In this document: one piece after another, positions 1 through 10,206 of the stretch
Position numbering within the stretch: the first letter of the stretch is position 1
Layout: the number at the start of each line of letters is the position of its first letter
Assembly (NCBI GenBank): GCA_905221605.1
Contig: CAJNDS010002822.1
Span: 126,001-190,000, forward strand
Direction: 5' to 3'
DNA length: 64,000 nucleotides
Source of the DNA: Symbiodinium natans
Taxonomy: Eukaryota > Sar > Dinophyceae > Suessiales > Symbiodiniaceae
The notes under the pieces: model-generated
What the model was told of the DNA's origin: nothing
The model's database searches: none
The model's input: only the letters and a program-made list of their open reading frames with translations
Position numbers and translations under genes: made by a program

Positions 1-165
1 CAACAGGAAGTAGCATGTTCCACATGTTACCAGTAAGAGATCTCCAGTCACTTATAGATAGAAATGGACTTCAAACTTCTCAAAACCATGGGATTCTTGG
101 GTGGGCGGGTGCTTCTCCGTCACTTGACAATTTGCTTGACCAGTGAAAGCTAGAACATCAGATGC
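1..165. repeat. Dispersed repeat copy at left window edge
   Basis: No coding signal is seen here. Bases from about 90 to 172 resemble 40541-40622: both contain a TTCTTGGGTGGGYGGG-type stretch, then CTTGACAA, then AGATGCTGAACCCTA running into the heptamer tract. The two copies suggest a dispersed element whose right end abuts CCCTAAA repeats. Confidence 0.5.
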
Positions 166-228
166 TGAACCCTAAACCCTAAACCCTAAACCCTAAACCC
201 TAAACCCTAAACCCTAAACCCTAAACCC
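166..228 (-). repeat. (CCCTAAA)n telomere-type tract
   Basis: About nine CCCTAAA heptamers on the plus strand, directly upstream of a GC-rich island at 260-328. The opposite orientation follows at 329, so the island is bracketed by inverted telomere-type repeats. Confidence 0.95.
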
Positions 229-259
229 CCGACTCCAAGACCTCACGCCACGATCCCAG

Positions 260-328
260 GAACCGGCGGGGCTCCAAGGAGTAGCAGAGGCATTGGTCGC
301 CAGAAGGCGCTTGGAGCTACACCAGCAG
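260..328. other. Exon-like island 1 (strand unresolved)
   Basis: A 69-bp stop-free island between CCCTAAA and TTTAGGG tracts. On the plus strand it follows a CCCAG acceptor and reads EPAGLQGVAEALVARRRLEL..., ending at a GTTTAG donor. On the minus strand a GTGTAG acceptor and a GTTCC donor bracket LQAPSGDQCLCYSLEPR. Both are plausible, so no product is assigned. Confidence 0.35.
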
Positions 329-420
329 TTTAGGGTTTAGGGTTTAGGGTTTAGGGTTTAGGGTTTAGGGTGTAGGGTTTAGGGTTTAGGGTTTTGGGCT
401 TAGGGCTTAGGGCTTAAGGC
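329..420 (+). repeat. (TTTAGGG)n tract with GGGCTTA variants
   Basis: TTTAGGG heptamers decaying into GGGCTTA variants. The first heptamer can itself supply a GT splice donor (GCA|GTTTAGG) if island 1 is a plus-strand exon. Confidence 0.95.
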
Positions 421-1075
421 TTAGGGCTTATGGCTCTGAGTCTGTTTTTGGGGCTTTTTGTGGCCTTATCGGTTTTAAGATTTTTGGGGGTAGTTGCTTT
501 TTTCTGCCTTTTGCTCAAGCGCGTAGGGATTTGTGTTTAGGGGTTTAGGGTTTTAATGGTTTAAGGGTCAAATCCGGCCTCGGTCATGCTCGGTCTTGGG
601 AAGTATTCCATAGCTACACTAAAGCCCAACCAAACGCGCCTGGTGCACCCTACAACCCCAATTCCTAAATCCCAGTCGAAAATCAACCAGAGTGCAGGGT
701 CAGAAGCTGGAAATCCAACCATATATAAATCTGCCCAACGGAAAAAGAACCCGGAACGGGGACCAGCGACACCCTTAAAAATTGCCGCACGCCCCTTTCA
801 AACCACCCCTGCACCGTGAACCTAGGTTTTGCTATTAGTTTAGGGCATAGGCTTGAAGCCCGAGACCCTCCCCTGAAGCTTGAACCCGAACCGCCCCAAA
901 AAATCCTAAAACCTAAAACCTTAGCGTAGGAATCCAGCCCCCCCCCCCCCCACCCAAAAAAGAACAAAAGTCCCAACACTGTATAGAAATTCTCCCCCAA
1001 ACATAAACAGCAACGACTCCGAAGACTTGAAGCCCTAGCATAGGAACTCCCTAAACCCGAAACCCTAACCAAAAA
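421..1075. other. Low-complexity interval with degenerate heptamers
   Basis: Degenerate TTTAGGG/CCCTAAA-like sequence, a poly-C run near 940 and no convincing coding island. The open frames here (586-819 plus, 683-1081 minus) run through repeat-derived sequence and are not supported as genes. Confidence 0.5.
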
Positions 1076-1212
1076 CCCCAAACCCTAAACCCTGAACCCT
1101 GAACCCTGAACCCTAGACCCTGAACCCTAACCTCTAAACCCTAAACCCTAAACCCTAAACCATAAACCCTAAACCCTAAACCCTAAACCCTAAAACCCTA
1201 AACCCTAAACCC
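1076..1212 (-). repeat. (CCCTAAA)n tract
   Basis: CCCTAAA and CCCTGAA heptamers leading to the island at 1238. It shows the C-strand-before-island orientation found through most of the window. Confidence 0.95.
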
Positions 1213-1237
1213 CAACACCCTGACTTCGTGCCTTCAG

Positions 1238-1328
1238 GAGGCGCGAGGCGCGGAGCAGCCTTAAGCCCAAGCGGAAGGCGTCCCGAACCAAGAGCTCGAC
1301 CAAGCGGCTGACGCTCTGCAGCAAGAGG
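1238..1328. other. Exon-like island 2 (strand unresolved)
   Basis: Island after a TTCAG acceptor. The plus strand gives a basic peptide (SSLKPKRKASRTKSSTKRL). The minus strand, between CTGCAG and a GC donor, gives SVSRLVELLVRDAFRLGLRL, which is more protein-like. Nothing recognised. Confidence 0.35.
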
Positions 1329-1576
1329 GTTCCGGCGTTTTGGTTTCGGGACAGAAGGGCTTTTAAGGTTTTTAAGGGTGTTTAAGGGTATTTAAGGTTT
1401 TATGTTTTTTTTTTTTTTTAAGGGGTTAAGGGTTTGGGGGGGGTGGAGGGTTTGAGGGTTTCAGGCTCTGGGCTTCAGGGTTTGGGGTTTAAGGCTTTTG
1501 GGGGGTTTAAGGGTTTGCGATTTAGGGTTCGGATTTCGGGGAATGGGAACTGCTCAATCCCCTGATTCCCCCACAG

Positions 1577-1641
1577 AGCAAGGACCAAGGCGCCTTCCAA
1601 GAAGGACTTGCAGACCACTGTCGGCGCCAGGTTCAGGCCAG
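1577..1641. other. Exon-like island 3 (strand unresolved)
   Basis: A 65-bp island. Plus strand: CCACAG acceptor, SKDQGAFQEGLADHCRRQVQ, then a GTTTGGGG donor. Minus strand: VCKSFLEGALVLALWGNQGI is equally open. No family recognised. Confidence 0.35.
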
Positions 1642-1859
1642 GTTTGGGGATTCAGGGGTTTCAGGGGTTTTGGGGCTTAGGGTTTAGGGTTTCAGGGGTT
1701 TGAACTCTAAACCCTAGACCCTAAACCCTAAACCTTTAAAACCGAAAACTTAAAGCCTAAGCCCTAAAACCTAAACCCTGAACTTTGACTTCTAAACCCC
1801 AAAGCCCTCAACCTAAGAGCCCTGAAACCGAAAAAGCCCAGGCTTCTAAGCTTGTTCAG

Positions 1860-2039
1860 GGCCTGGCAGCTGGGCGCCGACCCCCCAAAAACCATTAGAG
1901 TCATTAGAGCAGAGTCTTTTCCGAGGCCAAAATGTTCAACACCCTCAGTACTCTGCGCCAGGGCGAAGTCCCTCGGCGCCCGGCGCAGCGACCGCGTGGA
2001 GAAGGACGATGAGCCGCCGCCGCTGCCGCCCGGCCGAGG
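1860..2039. other. Exon-like island 4 (strand unresolved)
   Basis: About 180 bp, stop-free on both strands. Plus carries a proline-rich end (VEKDDEPPPLPPGRG). Minus reads STRSLRRAPRDFALAQSTEG and continues open to the far side. It is followed by TTTAGGG repeats at 2061. Confidence 0.35.
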
Positions 2040-2343
2040 GCTTTTGGGTGTTCTTGTTTTGGGTTTAGGGTTTAGGGTTTAGGGCTTTTGGGTGCTTCAG
2101 GTTTTGCTTTTGGGGGTTTTGGGGTTTGGAGGGTCTTTTGAATTTTGGGAGTTCTAACTCCATACGCGAAAAGCCGTAAACTTCAGACCATCACTCCGAA
2201 ACACAAAGCCCAGGAGCCCTACAAAAACCTCCTCCCCACCCCACGGACCCCTCAATTCCTGCTTTTCAGCGTCCTTTCAGGCCCCCAGCCCTGAACCCTA
2301 AACCCCAAAAACCACGTCTGAACGCACAACTCTCTTTTGACCC

Positions 2344-2450
2344 CACCTAAGCCCTAAGCCCTAAGCCCTAAGCCCTAAGCCCTAAGCCCTAAACCCTAAA
2401 CCCTAAACCCTAAACCCCAAACCCTAAACCCCTAAGCCCCAAACCTCTCC
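2344..2450 (-). repeat. CCCTAAG then CCCTAAA tract
   Basis: Six CCCTAAG units pass abruptly into CCCTAAA units. Homogenised blocks of one heptamer variant next to another imply local expansion after mutation. Confidence 0.9.
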
Positions 2451-2467
2451 AAACCCCAAAAACCCAG

Positions 2468-2530
2468 GTGTCCGAAAGAAGCCCGGAGCTCGCCCGAGGA
2501 GTCACCCGAGGGGCCTCGGGGGGATGTGCA
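2468..2530. other. Exon-like island 5
   Basis: A 63-bp island. On the plus strand an ACCCAG acceptor and a GTTTCGGG donor bracket exactly 21 codons (VSERSPELARGVTRGASGGC...). Strand is not proven and the product is unknown. Confidence 0.35.
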
Positions 2531-2660
2531 GTTTCGGGTTTAGGGTTTCGGATATGGGGTTTAGGGTGTAGAGTTTAGGGTTTAGGGTTTAGGGTTCAGG
2601 GTTTGGGGTTCAGGGTTTAGGGCTTAAGGTTTAGGGTTTAGGGTTTCAGGTTCGGGGCTC
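2531..2660 (+). repeat. (TTTAGGG)n tract with TTCAGGG variants
   Basis: G-strand heptamers start at the proposed donor of the preceding island and include TTCAGGG and GGTGTAG variants. Confidence 0.9.
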
Positions 2661-3117
2661 TTGTAGTAGTGTTTAGGATACTGGCAAGGGTTGAGGGTTT
2701 AGGATTTCAAACTTCGGGCTTTGATCTGTGATTTTCTAAAATCATGTTTAGGGTGTAACTTGGTGTTTTTGGGTCGGGTCGCGCCTCTGCAGTTGTCGGG
2801 CTGCAGTTATGTTTAGGGCACTCCCTCTTTCGTGCTTGTACAGTAAACCCGGAGGTTTGGATTCAGGGTTGAAGCTTCAGAGGCCTTCACTTTGTGCCAG
2901 GAGCAAAGTCATCCGCGGAATCGCGAGCCCGTTCAGAGGGCGCCTCATCTTCATTCGGAAGCGCCCTTCAGCAACATGAACCTAAACCCCAAACCCTCAA
3001 ACCCTAAAACCCTCAAAAGCTAAAAGCCTCAAACCCTAGAGCCCTTAAGCCCTGAAAGCCCAAGCTCGTCAAGTCTCAAAGCCCAAGGCCTTAAACTCAA
3101 GCCCTGAACCCTTAAAG

Positions 3118-3200
3118 GTCGTTGCCTTCGGACAGACGACCTACCTTGCGCAGCCCTACGCCTCTGCCACCACTGGCCACCCTCAAGGCCATGAGAGGAG
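3118..3200. other. Exon-like island 6
   Basis: Island after C-strand-like repeats and before a TTTAGGG tract. The plus strand gives VVAFGQTTYLAQPYASATTG between an AAAG acceptor and a GT donor. Function unknown; strand unproven. Confidence 0.35.
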
Positions 3201-3208
3201 GTCTTGGA

Positions 3209-3296
3209 ACTCAGTTTAGGGTTTAGGGTTTAGGGTATAGGGTTTAGGGTTTAGGGTTTAGGGTTTAGGGTTTAGGGTTTAGGGTTTAGGGTTAGG
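3209..3296 (+). repeat. (TTTAGGG)n tract
   Basis: About twelve near-perfect TTTAGGG heptamers on the plus strand. Confidence 0.95.
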
Positions 3297-4930
3297 GACC
3301 CAAGAGAACTTCAGATTTAGAGCCCTATTGTTATGTTGTCAGTTTCCTGATATAAGACGCTAAAGCTGAAGGTTTTGGACGCCTACAGCAGGAGTTTGGG
3401 GCCTAGGGACAGGCCAGTGTATTTGGGTCAGTATGAGGGACGGATATTCATGTGGGCGGGTTTAGGGCTTAGGGCTTGGGGCTGAGAATTTCGTGTAGCG
3501 TAGCCCACGTGTTGTGGGCAATGCCTTGGGGGAAGGGCTGTGCAGGTTGTTGCGGGAGCACAAAGCATTCTAGCCATGTTCTCAAGGTTCCACCACCCTA
3601 CCTATACGATCGTATGCTGTACTATTGTTTTCCGTACGCTATAGTGTACTTGGATGGCTTACAGTATGCAGTCTACTATCCTATGCTGTGTAGTAGACTA
3701 CAGAAACTACAGCATACTAGTAGCACACTGCTGTATAGCGATCATCGCTAGCGTGTGGTTGCAGCATTTAGGCATTTTCCAAATCGGGGCCCTCCCCAAC
3801 ATACCCCCAAAGCAGTGCCATCCTTGTATTACCGGAAACCCAAAAAACGTGTACAACCCTATTTCGGAGCACCCGCATTTGGCAAACAATCAACAGCCCT
3901 ATCTTCGGTTTCTGTTTTTGATCAAGGTTGACTGTAGGCTGGATGTAGGCAGTTTCAGTGATTTATGGGAGGTGAACGGCTGCAGGTTGCCCAGCTTTCC
4001 AGCATAAACTACAAACCCAAATTTGCGCAAGTCATCAAAAAAGTTATCCGCCTATCGTCCGTGCGTACAGGTAATAGAGGAAAAACTATATGTGAAGGAC
4101 CCTACAGTTGACTCTCTTTTATCTGGTGTTGTAGGGGGTGTTTTGAGGCTATAATTGTTGTCATCCTGGTGAACACCTCAACTCCCCAGGAAACAAGCAC
4201 ATTTTCTCTATTCTCTTCCTCATTTTCGACACACCCATCAATTGGGCTCAATGTCATTCGTCGTTTTTTTGCATTATGGAACTCATCTACTTCACAAGGT
4301 TTATTGAGCGAACAGAATGGCAAATCGTAAAATGAAGTGGGCTCCCATAGTAACTCTTAGTGCTGATGATGGCGGCTCCCCAGGATAGCCACAGAACAGA
4401 GCTGCAGTTAGGCCGCCTCCTTATTCATCTACTAGTTGTTCAACGAACCGCTGGCATCATGGCAGGCATTTCCCACGCCATTGCACTCGCTGCATTGATG
4501 TAAAATGAAAAGAGCGAAGTGATGCACGATTTTGACATGATTTTGGGGTGCTTTTGTTTCCGGAGTGGCGCCAGCATCACTGGTTTCCACCCTGGAAACA
4601 AAGTGGATGCAGAACCTGTTAAAGCCTTTGCTTGAACCCCCCCCCCCCCCCCCGCCAGGTCAGGAAGCATTTTCGTTGTTGCTACTATTACTAATATTCT
4701 TGCATAGTGTTCAAATGTTCATTACTATGACTATCTCTCCCCTACTTTTCGGGAGGCCGCGCCAGCCCCTTTTCCCGAACCATGCCGCGCCTCGAGGACA
4801 GGGGGATTGACGTACCATGGCTGTTGCGCAGCTTGTTGACTGCAACAAAGCATTGCAGTGCTTGTGCTTGTCCTAAGCCAAGTCACATGTCTGATGACCC
4901 ATGTGACTCCAGAAAATGCAGTGTCCCCCG
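3297..4930. other. Non-coding interval with a foldback element
   Basis: No supported gene. At 3605-3760 AT-rich inverted segments (GTATGCTGTA...CTACAGCATAC, GCTATAG...CTGTATAGC) suggest a small foldback element. A short poly-C run lies near 4638. Short frames here look like chance openings. Confidence 0.5.
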
Positions 4931-5085
4931 GACCCTAAACTCGAAACCCTGAAAATACGTGTGTGTCACCAACAACCCTGTCAGAATGATGCTGCGCCCC
5001 ATGCCCTCATGATGCAACCACAGTGCTGCCACGGCGAAGGCACTCAAACCCGAAACCCCAGCCCCCGCAGCCCCTAAACCCGAAA

Positions 5086-5206
5086 CCCGAAACCCGAAAC
5101 CCTAAACCCTAAACCCTAAACCCTAAAACCCTAAACCCTAAACCCTAAACCCTAAACCCTAAACCCTAAACCCTAAACCCTAAACCCTAAACCCTAAACC
5201 CTCCCC
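5086..5206 (-). repeat. (CCCTAAA)n tract
   Basis: Begins as CCCGAAA units and becomes a pure CCCTAAA array of about 17 copies, followed by island 7. Confidence 0.95.
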
Positions 5207-5221
5207 TAGTCCTAGCCACAG

Positions 5222-5302
5222 GACCGCAGCGAGCGGGAGCCGCCAACCTTGATTCGAGAGCGCGAACGGTTCGCCATGGGACTCCGTGCTGATCGAGGCA
5301 GC
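5222..5302. other. Exon-like island 7
   Basis: An 81-bp island. On the plus strand a CACAG acceptor and a GTTTCATT donor bracket 27 codons including PPTLIRERERFAMGLRADRG. Not recognised. The DIRS-like element starts 70 bp downstream. Confidence 0.35.
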
Positions 5303-5340
5303 GTTTCATTTCAGTCAGCGTTTAGTAGCTGAGTAGGTAG

Positions 5341-5372
5341 GGTTTAGGGTTTAGGGTTTAGGGTTTAGGGTT
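5341..5372 (+). repeat. TTTAGGG tract: left flank of DIRS-like insertion
   Basis: Ends GGGTT directly before the element. The right flank resumes TAGGGTTTAGGG at 12851. Joined, the two flanks form an uninterrupted heptamer array. Confidence 0.95.
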
Positions 5373-5504
5373 CGCAAAACCTGAAAGGATTGTGGGGCAT
5401 AAGAGTAAACATGTTTGGGCCGGGGGGGTGGGCATCAAATGTACCTGCTGAAGCCTTTTCGGGCCGAGATGGCCTGATATACAGGCTGGTGCAGGCTTCT
5501 TGCC
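5373..5504 (+). repeat. Split direct repeat A1 (132 bp)
   Basis: Identical as read to 12591-12722 (A2). Starts CGCAAAACCTGAAAGG and ends TTCTTGCC immediately before the ATG of the gag-like ORF. Confidence 0.93.
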
Positions 5505-6929
5505 ATGGCTCTGTGGCCATCCGAAGCCGCTGCACTGGCCTTCGCCAGCCTTGATGAAGTTCGGCAGTTTTATGGGGTACCGGATGAGGCCTGGCAAGCA
5601 TTCCATGCCCAGATCGGGTATCCGGATCTCCGTATATTCCCTGCCATCCCTCCAGAAGCAGTTGTTCAAAATGTTGTCGACTCGCGCATGCCTGACGGGT
5701 CAAACTTGACACCTACATGTGCTGTGCAGTTGGGGTTGGTTTGGCGACTCGCAAACAGGATCCAATGGGTCCGGGGCGGCGGCACGTGGGGAGAGTGGAC
5801 TGATATAGACCCTTGGGCCGCAAAACCCACTGCTGCGCCTACTCCAGCTCCAGCCGCTGCAACAACCAGGGAGAGATCTTTGAAGATGTCACAGGTGTTG
5901 GACCAGACAGACGACAGCGAGTTCCTGGTGGAGCCCCTTGCTCGAGTAGATCTGTGGTTCCAGAGGTATGTCACCATAATGGGCGCCGCCCCCCAGGAGG
6001 AAGAGGACGTTACTGCTGAACAGCTGAGCGCCTTGCATAAGAGGACGGCATTGCTGCAACAGCCGCCCTATGTGGACATGGCAGTGTGGTCTCCTTTCGG
6101 CAGGAGGGCACTGAGGACTTCGAAGTTCAGAGCCTGGCTGCCCCAGGGTGACGGCACGTATCTGGCCAAGGAGCTGCCAGGACCCGCAAACTATCAACAG
6201 TGGCTCGCAGCATGGCGGGTCTTTCAAACGGCCTGCATCATGTTGGATCTGCTCCCCTTGGCGACGTTGCAGCTCTACGAGCGCCATGTGGAGAAGCTGG
6301 TGAAGCTCTACACAGAGGCCTGGCACCTGATAGCCTTGGCAGATGAAAAGGCTAGGGGAGAGAAGCTCAGCAGGATCAGACTCAAGTTGTCGGCAGATGC
6401 GGCAGCAGGCCGGCCCACGCCGCCGCAATGGGACCCAGATCGACCCTGGCCAGCTTGCTTCTATGAACTAGTTCACGACACTTCGTTTTGGGATGATCAA
6501 GTCCGTGCTCCTGCCAATGCTTGGTTAGCTCACGGAGGGCGAGGCGCACCAAAGCCGCCGAATGAGAACTTTGCAGCGGCAAACCTGCCAGGCGGAGCGG
6601 AGGTGATCCAGGCGCCCACGGACGGCAAGCGCAGCACCAAGGACAGGCGGGCATCTCGTAAGAGGAAGATCGCTGCTGAGAAAGAAGAGCTAAAAGCTCT
6701 TAGGGCTAGCGCTAAGTCTAACCTTGCTGAGCACAGAGAGCCTAAGCAGAATGCCTTGAAATCTAAGGACCAAGCTGGTTCGGATTTGTGTTTCGGTTGG
6801 GACGCAGCCAAAGGGCCCTGCGCCAGCATAGCGCCAGGCCAGCCATGCAAGGGCAAGGTTGTTCGTCTGCATAAGTGCAGGATTTGCTTGAGCCCGGGCC
6901 ATAGGAGCTCCGAGTGCCCCCAGAAGTGA
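5505..6929 (+). CDS. Gag-like ORF1 of DIRS-like element, zinc knuckle
   Basis: A 474-aa ORF whose ATG abuts the end of repeat A1. The middle is hydrophilic and the C-terminal third is basic (KRSTKDRRASRKRKIAAEKE). The last 20 residues hold a CCHC zinc knuckle, CRICLSPGHRSSEC, with spacing C-X2-C-X4-H-X4-C (residues 458-471). Such a knuckle near the C-terminus of the first ORF fits a nucleocapsid/Gag that packages element RNA. The N-terminal part (ALAFASLDEVRQFYGVPDE) is not recognised. A stop-free length and intact knuckle suggest function. Role is inferred from position and knuckle. Confidence 0.8.
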   Translation: MALWPSEAAALAFASLDEVRQFYGVPDEAWQAFHAQIGYPDLRIFPAIPPEAVVQNVVDSRMPDGSNLTPTCAVQLGLVWRLANRIQWVRGGGTWGEWTDIDPWAAKPTAAPTPAPAAATTRERSLKMSQVLDQTDDSEFLVEPLARVDLWFQRYVTIMGAAPQEEEDVTAEQLSALHKRTALLQQPPYVDMAVWSPFGRRALRTSKFRAWLPQGDGTYLAKELPGPANYQQWLAAWRVFQTACIMLDLLPLATLQLYERHVEKLVKLYTEAWHLIALADEKARGEKLSRIRLKLSADAAAGRPTPPQWDPDRPWPACFYELVHDTSFWDDQVRAPANAWLAHGGRGAPKPPNENFAAANLPGGAEVIQAPTDGKRSTKDRRASRKRKIAAEKEELKALRASAKSNLAEHREPKQNALKSKDQAGSDLCFGWDAAKGPCASIAPGQPCKGKVVRLHKCRICLSPGHRSSECPQK

Positions 6930-6984
6930 GTTGCATTCACGAGGACATGTGCGCAAAATTTGTTCTTTCTTGGGCACCAGCATG

Positions 6985-7012
6985 TCAGTGTGTGTGTGTG
7001 TGTGTGTGTGTG
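6985..7012 (+). repeat. (TG)n microsatellite between ORF1 and ORF2
   Basis: A run of about 13 TG dinucleotides in the short spacer between the two retrotransposon ORFs. Confidence 0.9.
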
Positions 7013-7153
7013 TGGCTACACCTTTGTTGCCAGTGAAACATGTCAGTACACTTGCTGCATTGGTGGCCGTTGCCGGGAGCGCCTTGGCGCAAGACGGTTA
7101 CAGGCTACCATGTGTGCCAGTAGGCAGGCGGCCCAGTCGGCGCGCGCCTAGTC

Positions 7154-10012
7154 ATGGCCAGCAGCTGGCGTGCATCCATGTCCTTCGTCTTTCTGCACTT
7201 GTTTTGCGGCCCCGTGGACATCCTCGCCGAAGAGTTGGCAAAAGCCGGCAAGGAGCAGGGCATCGTGGTCGAGACGGAAGGCTATGACTTGGCCAAGGGG
7301 CACGACTTGAGATGCCCTCAGTTAGCGGCCCAAATCAGAGCCAAGGCAAGAACGGGACATTATGCTGGGGGCCACTCGGGATTTCCTTGCAGCACCTTTT
7401 CGAAACTGAGATGGAGGGTGGCGCCGGGGTACCCAGGTCCGGTTCGCTCCCGGGCACACATCTACGGCCTCCCGGGCAACACTCCGCAAGAACAGCGGGA
7501 AGCCGATGAAGGTTCCTGGTTCGCCATTGCTTCAACCGAGATCCTCACAGACATCGAAAAGAGTGCCACGCCCGGCTTCGAGAAACCAACCACCGTGGAG
7601 AATCCCCCGGAGACAGGGCACAGCCAGGCGGGTTCAGCCTGGTACCTGCCCGAGGTCTTCCGTTGGACAGAAAGGGCGGGAACAGAATTCGCCGACTTCA
7701 ACATGTGCAAGTATGTGACAGGCGACGAGCCAAAACACAAGAAACCTTGCAGATTTGCCGGCCGGCTCCGGGGGCTACATCGACTTTCTGGATGCTGTGC
7801 CTGCCCACCCGGAGCCGTTCATTCACCGGTGGTCGAAACAGCCTCCAAGGGGTCAGCAGCCTATCCCAGGGAGCTTTGCAGGCAGTACGCCAAGCTGGTC
7901 GTGGAGACGTGGGTCAGGAGCTCCAACTTTAGGCCCTCTTCTCTGAGCCTGCCTTCACCCTTGGCGCCCATATCGGTCTCTCCCACGGCATCCACTTCGA
8001 CATCATCCACGGCGCCGACAAGGCCGCCGCCTACTACCTCCTCACCAAGACCCGGGGCTAGACAGGATGGCTTTGCCGGGGTTGCCGAAGCGGAATGGCA
8101 AGGGGGTGGCGGAAAGTTCGGCCAGCTCAAAGCCAGGGATTCGAAAAGAAAGCGCAGGGAGGAAGAGAACAAGACCGCAGTGGGCGGGCTGAAGAGGCCC
8201 ATATGGTCACTTGAACGTTCTCCAGGAATGAGGTCACTGGGCCTCCGAATTGACGAGCTGTTCGACCAGGTCGCCTCCAAGAAGCCAGAGCTCAACGGGG
8301 CGGCCGCTGAATATGGGAGCCCAGATTTCGAGTTGGACACGGAACTGGTGGAGACCTGGCGCGCCGAGCTCGAGAAGTTCTTCAACGTCGGGCAACGGGG
8401 GGAGTCTGTGACACTAAAGCCCGCGCTCCATTACAAGTCCCCGGTCCACACCGAACTTCTCAACGCGTGGTGCCGTCGGGGCAATGACCCAGAGAAACAT
8501 GTCGCTACATGGCTGGAGAAGGGTGCCCCGCTGGGAGCCAACAACACCGTGGAGGTCTGTAACATCTTCCCTCCGAAGGAGGACGACGGGAACATCGACG
8601 TGGAGTCGGAGTGCGCAGTCTCGGCGTGGGAGGACAGGAACTACACCAGCTTCGTGGGGGCCCCGGAGGACGCCGGAGAGGAGATGTCTCGTCTTCAAGG
8701 ACTAGGCTTCGTGAAGAAACTCCCGGTGAAGAGAGCCGAGGAGTACTTTCAAAACCCGGTGGTGTCAAAACTGGGACTCATCGTGAAGACTCGGGCTGAT
8801 GGTACAAAGAAACGGCGGGTGATCGTCGATGCGAGACGATCAGGCGCCAATGCTCGAGCCAAGTGCCCGGAAAGAATCGTCCTGCCCCAGCCGTCCGACG
8901 TGCACCACTCCCTCCGCGACATGAAGGCCTTGGAACCCCAGCTTCTCCGCCGCTGTCGAGCTGAAGGGCGCGAACTCGACGATTGGGCCGCCGAGTTCGC
9001 CGCCGGAGATTTCACCGATGCCTTCACCCATTTCCCTGTGGCGGAAGGAGAGCTGGGCAATTGCGTCAGTCCAGCGGAGCCCGGCTACGTCTACGTCTTC
9101 TTGGCACTCTTCTTTGGGCACAAGTCAGCTCCTTTGATAATGTGCCGGTTCAGCGCATTGCTCAGTCGATTGATCCAGTCCCTGTTCTGGAAGGCAGAAG
9201 TTCAGTTATCCACATACATTGACGACCCCCTCTGGATGCTGGTTGGTTCTCTTCGGCGGCGAACCCGCAACCTCTCGCTGGCCTTGTTGACACTAGCGGC
9301 CCTGGGAGTGAGAATGTCGTGGAAGAAGGGAGCCCGCGGGAGCTCCGTTACATGGATCGGAGTTTCTTTCTCCATCCGCTGGAGGGAAGGCTGCCTGTTG
9401 CAAAGTCTCCCAGACAAGCTACGTGACGAGCTCCTGGAGAAGCTCTCCTCCTGGACCCACAAGGGCATGATCCCGGAAAAGGACCTCCTCACTGTGACCG
9501 GCAAGGCAAATTGGATGTCCGGCATTTATAAGAGAGCCAGATGGGCCGTAGCTTCCATGTACGCTGCGCTGGCGGATCATCAGCGTGATCTTCGAAGCGG
9601 CCGGGAACAAGAACGCCGAGAACTAAGGCGAGACCGGAGAGCCAAGGACCACCTGGTGCCACTGAAAAGGTTCGAGGCGGCGCACGCTTGGCTGGTGGCA
9701 CTGTTGCAGAAGGCCGCCCCTACCACCAAGTGCCCGCTCTGGCTTCTGCCCGAGACCTTGATGATCATCACGGATGCGTCTCCTCAGGGGTGCGGTGGCA
9801 TCCTCTTATCCAGAACAAACAAGCACATGCCTTGGGTCATCCTCCAGGCCTTCGAGTACCCGGTCACCGAGAACGACGCCAAGATGTTCAAATTCGAACA
9901 GGGTGCACAGCAGCTTGGCAGGATCTCTTGTAACCAGCGCAACCTGCAAACAAGGGATTTACCGAGCGCATTGCATCTTCCTCCTTTTTGTCAGTCTTGT
10001 TCTCTGTACTAA
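7154..10012 (+). CDS. DIRS-like ORF2: methyltransferase-like, RT, RNase H
   Basis: A 952-aa ORF. The N-terminus reads LHLFCGP (residues 14-20), GFPCSTFS (P78, C79) and VENP (N150), resembling the SAM-binding start, Pro-Cys and Glu-Asn motifs of DNA cytosine methyltransferases, but shortened. Residues ~480-760 are a reverse transcriptase: motif A AGDFTDAF (D619, D622) and catalytic YIDD (688-691). An RNase H start follows, ITDASPQGCGG (D874). RT and RNase H copy the element RNA. DIRS elements are known to carry a methyltransferase domain, usually after RNase H. Here a cytosine-type-looking one leads the ORF. After FKFEQGAQQ the frame leaves RNase H-like sequence and ends about 40 codons later, so the tail may be spliced or frameshifted. 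Confidence 0.85.
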   Translation: MASSWRASMSFVFLHLFCGPVDILAEELAKAGKEQGIVVETEGYDLAKGHDLRCPQLAAQIRAKARTGHYAGGHSGFPCSTFSKLRWRVAPGYPGPVRSRAHIYGLPGNTPQEQREADEGSWFAIASTEILTDIEKSATPGFEKPTTVENPPETGHSQAGSAWYLPEVFRWTERAGTEFADFNMCKYVTGDEPKHKKPCRFAGRLRGLHRLSGCCACPPGAVHSPVVETASKGSAAYPRELCRQYAKLVVETWVRSSNFRPSSLSLPSPLAPISVSPTASTSTSSTAPTRPPPTTSSPRPGARQDGFAGVAEAEWQGGGGKFGQLKARDSKRKRREEENKTAVGGLKRPIWSLERSPGMRSLGLRIDELFDQVASKKPELNGAAAEYGSPDFELDTELVETWRAELEKFFNVGQRGESVTLKPALHYKSPVHTELLNAWCRRGNDPEKHVATWLEKGAPLGANNTVEVCNIFPPKEDDGNIDVESECAVSAWEDRNYTSFVGAPEDAGEEMSRLQGLGFVKKLPVKRAEEYFQNPVVSKLGLIVKTRADGTKKRRVIVDARRSGANARAKCPERIVLPQPSDVHHSLRDMKALEPQLLRRCRAEGRELDDWAAEFAAGDFTDAFTHFPVAEGELGNCVSPAEPGYVYVFLALFFGHKSAPLIMCRFSALLSRLIQSLFWKAEVQLSTYIDDPLWMLVGSLRRRTRNLSLALLTLAALGVRMSWKKGARGSSVTWIGVSFSIRWREGCLLQSLPDKLRDELLEKLSSWTHKGMIPEKDLLTVTGKANWMSGIYKRARWAVASMYAALADHQRDLRSGREQERRELRRDRRAKDHLVPLKRFEAAHAWLVALLQKAAPTTKCPLWLLPETLMIITDASPQGCGGILLSRTNKHMPWVILQAFEYPVTENDAKMFKFEQGAQQLGRISCNQRNLQTRDLPSALHLPPFCQSCSLY

Positions 10013-10206
10013 GTTTCCTTTCGGGTTCCTGGTTGAGTACGGGGGTCCATGCCTCTGTGGCTCCAGAATTGTTTTTTTCTTTTTTCTCTCCGCAGTTCTC
10101 TGTCCCTTCTCTCTCTTTCTCTCTTTCTCTCTTGCCGACATCCGTGCGATGCATCCATACGTCTTGTCAGAGTTTGTGACTGATTGCACAGGACTTGTTC
10201 TGAAAT

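Noticed and set aside
166-228. A true chromosome end
   Set aside because: Tracts occur in both orientations throughout 64 kb and are flanked by unique DNA, so they are interstitial.
5889-6428. Minus-strand ORFs within the retrotransposon
   Set aside because: Lie opposite the intact gag-like ORF with its zinc knuckle; shadows of GC-rich coding DNA.
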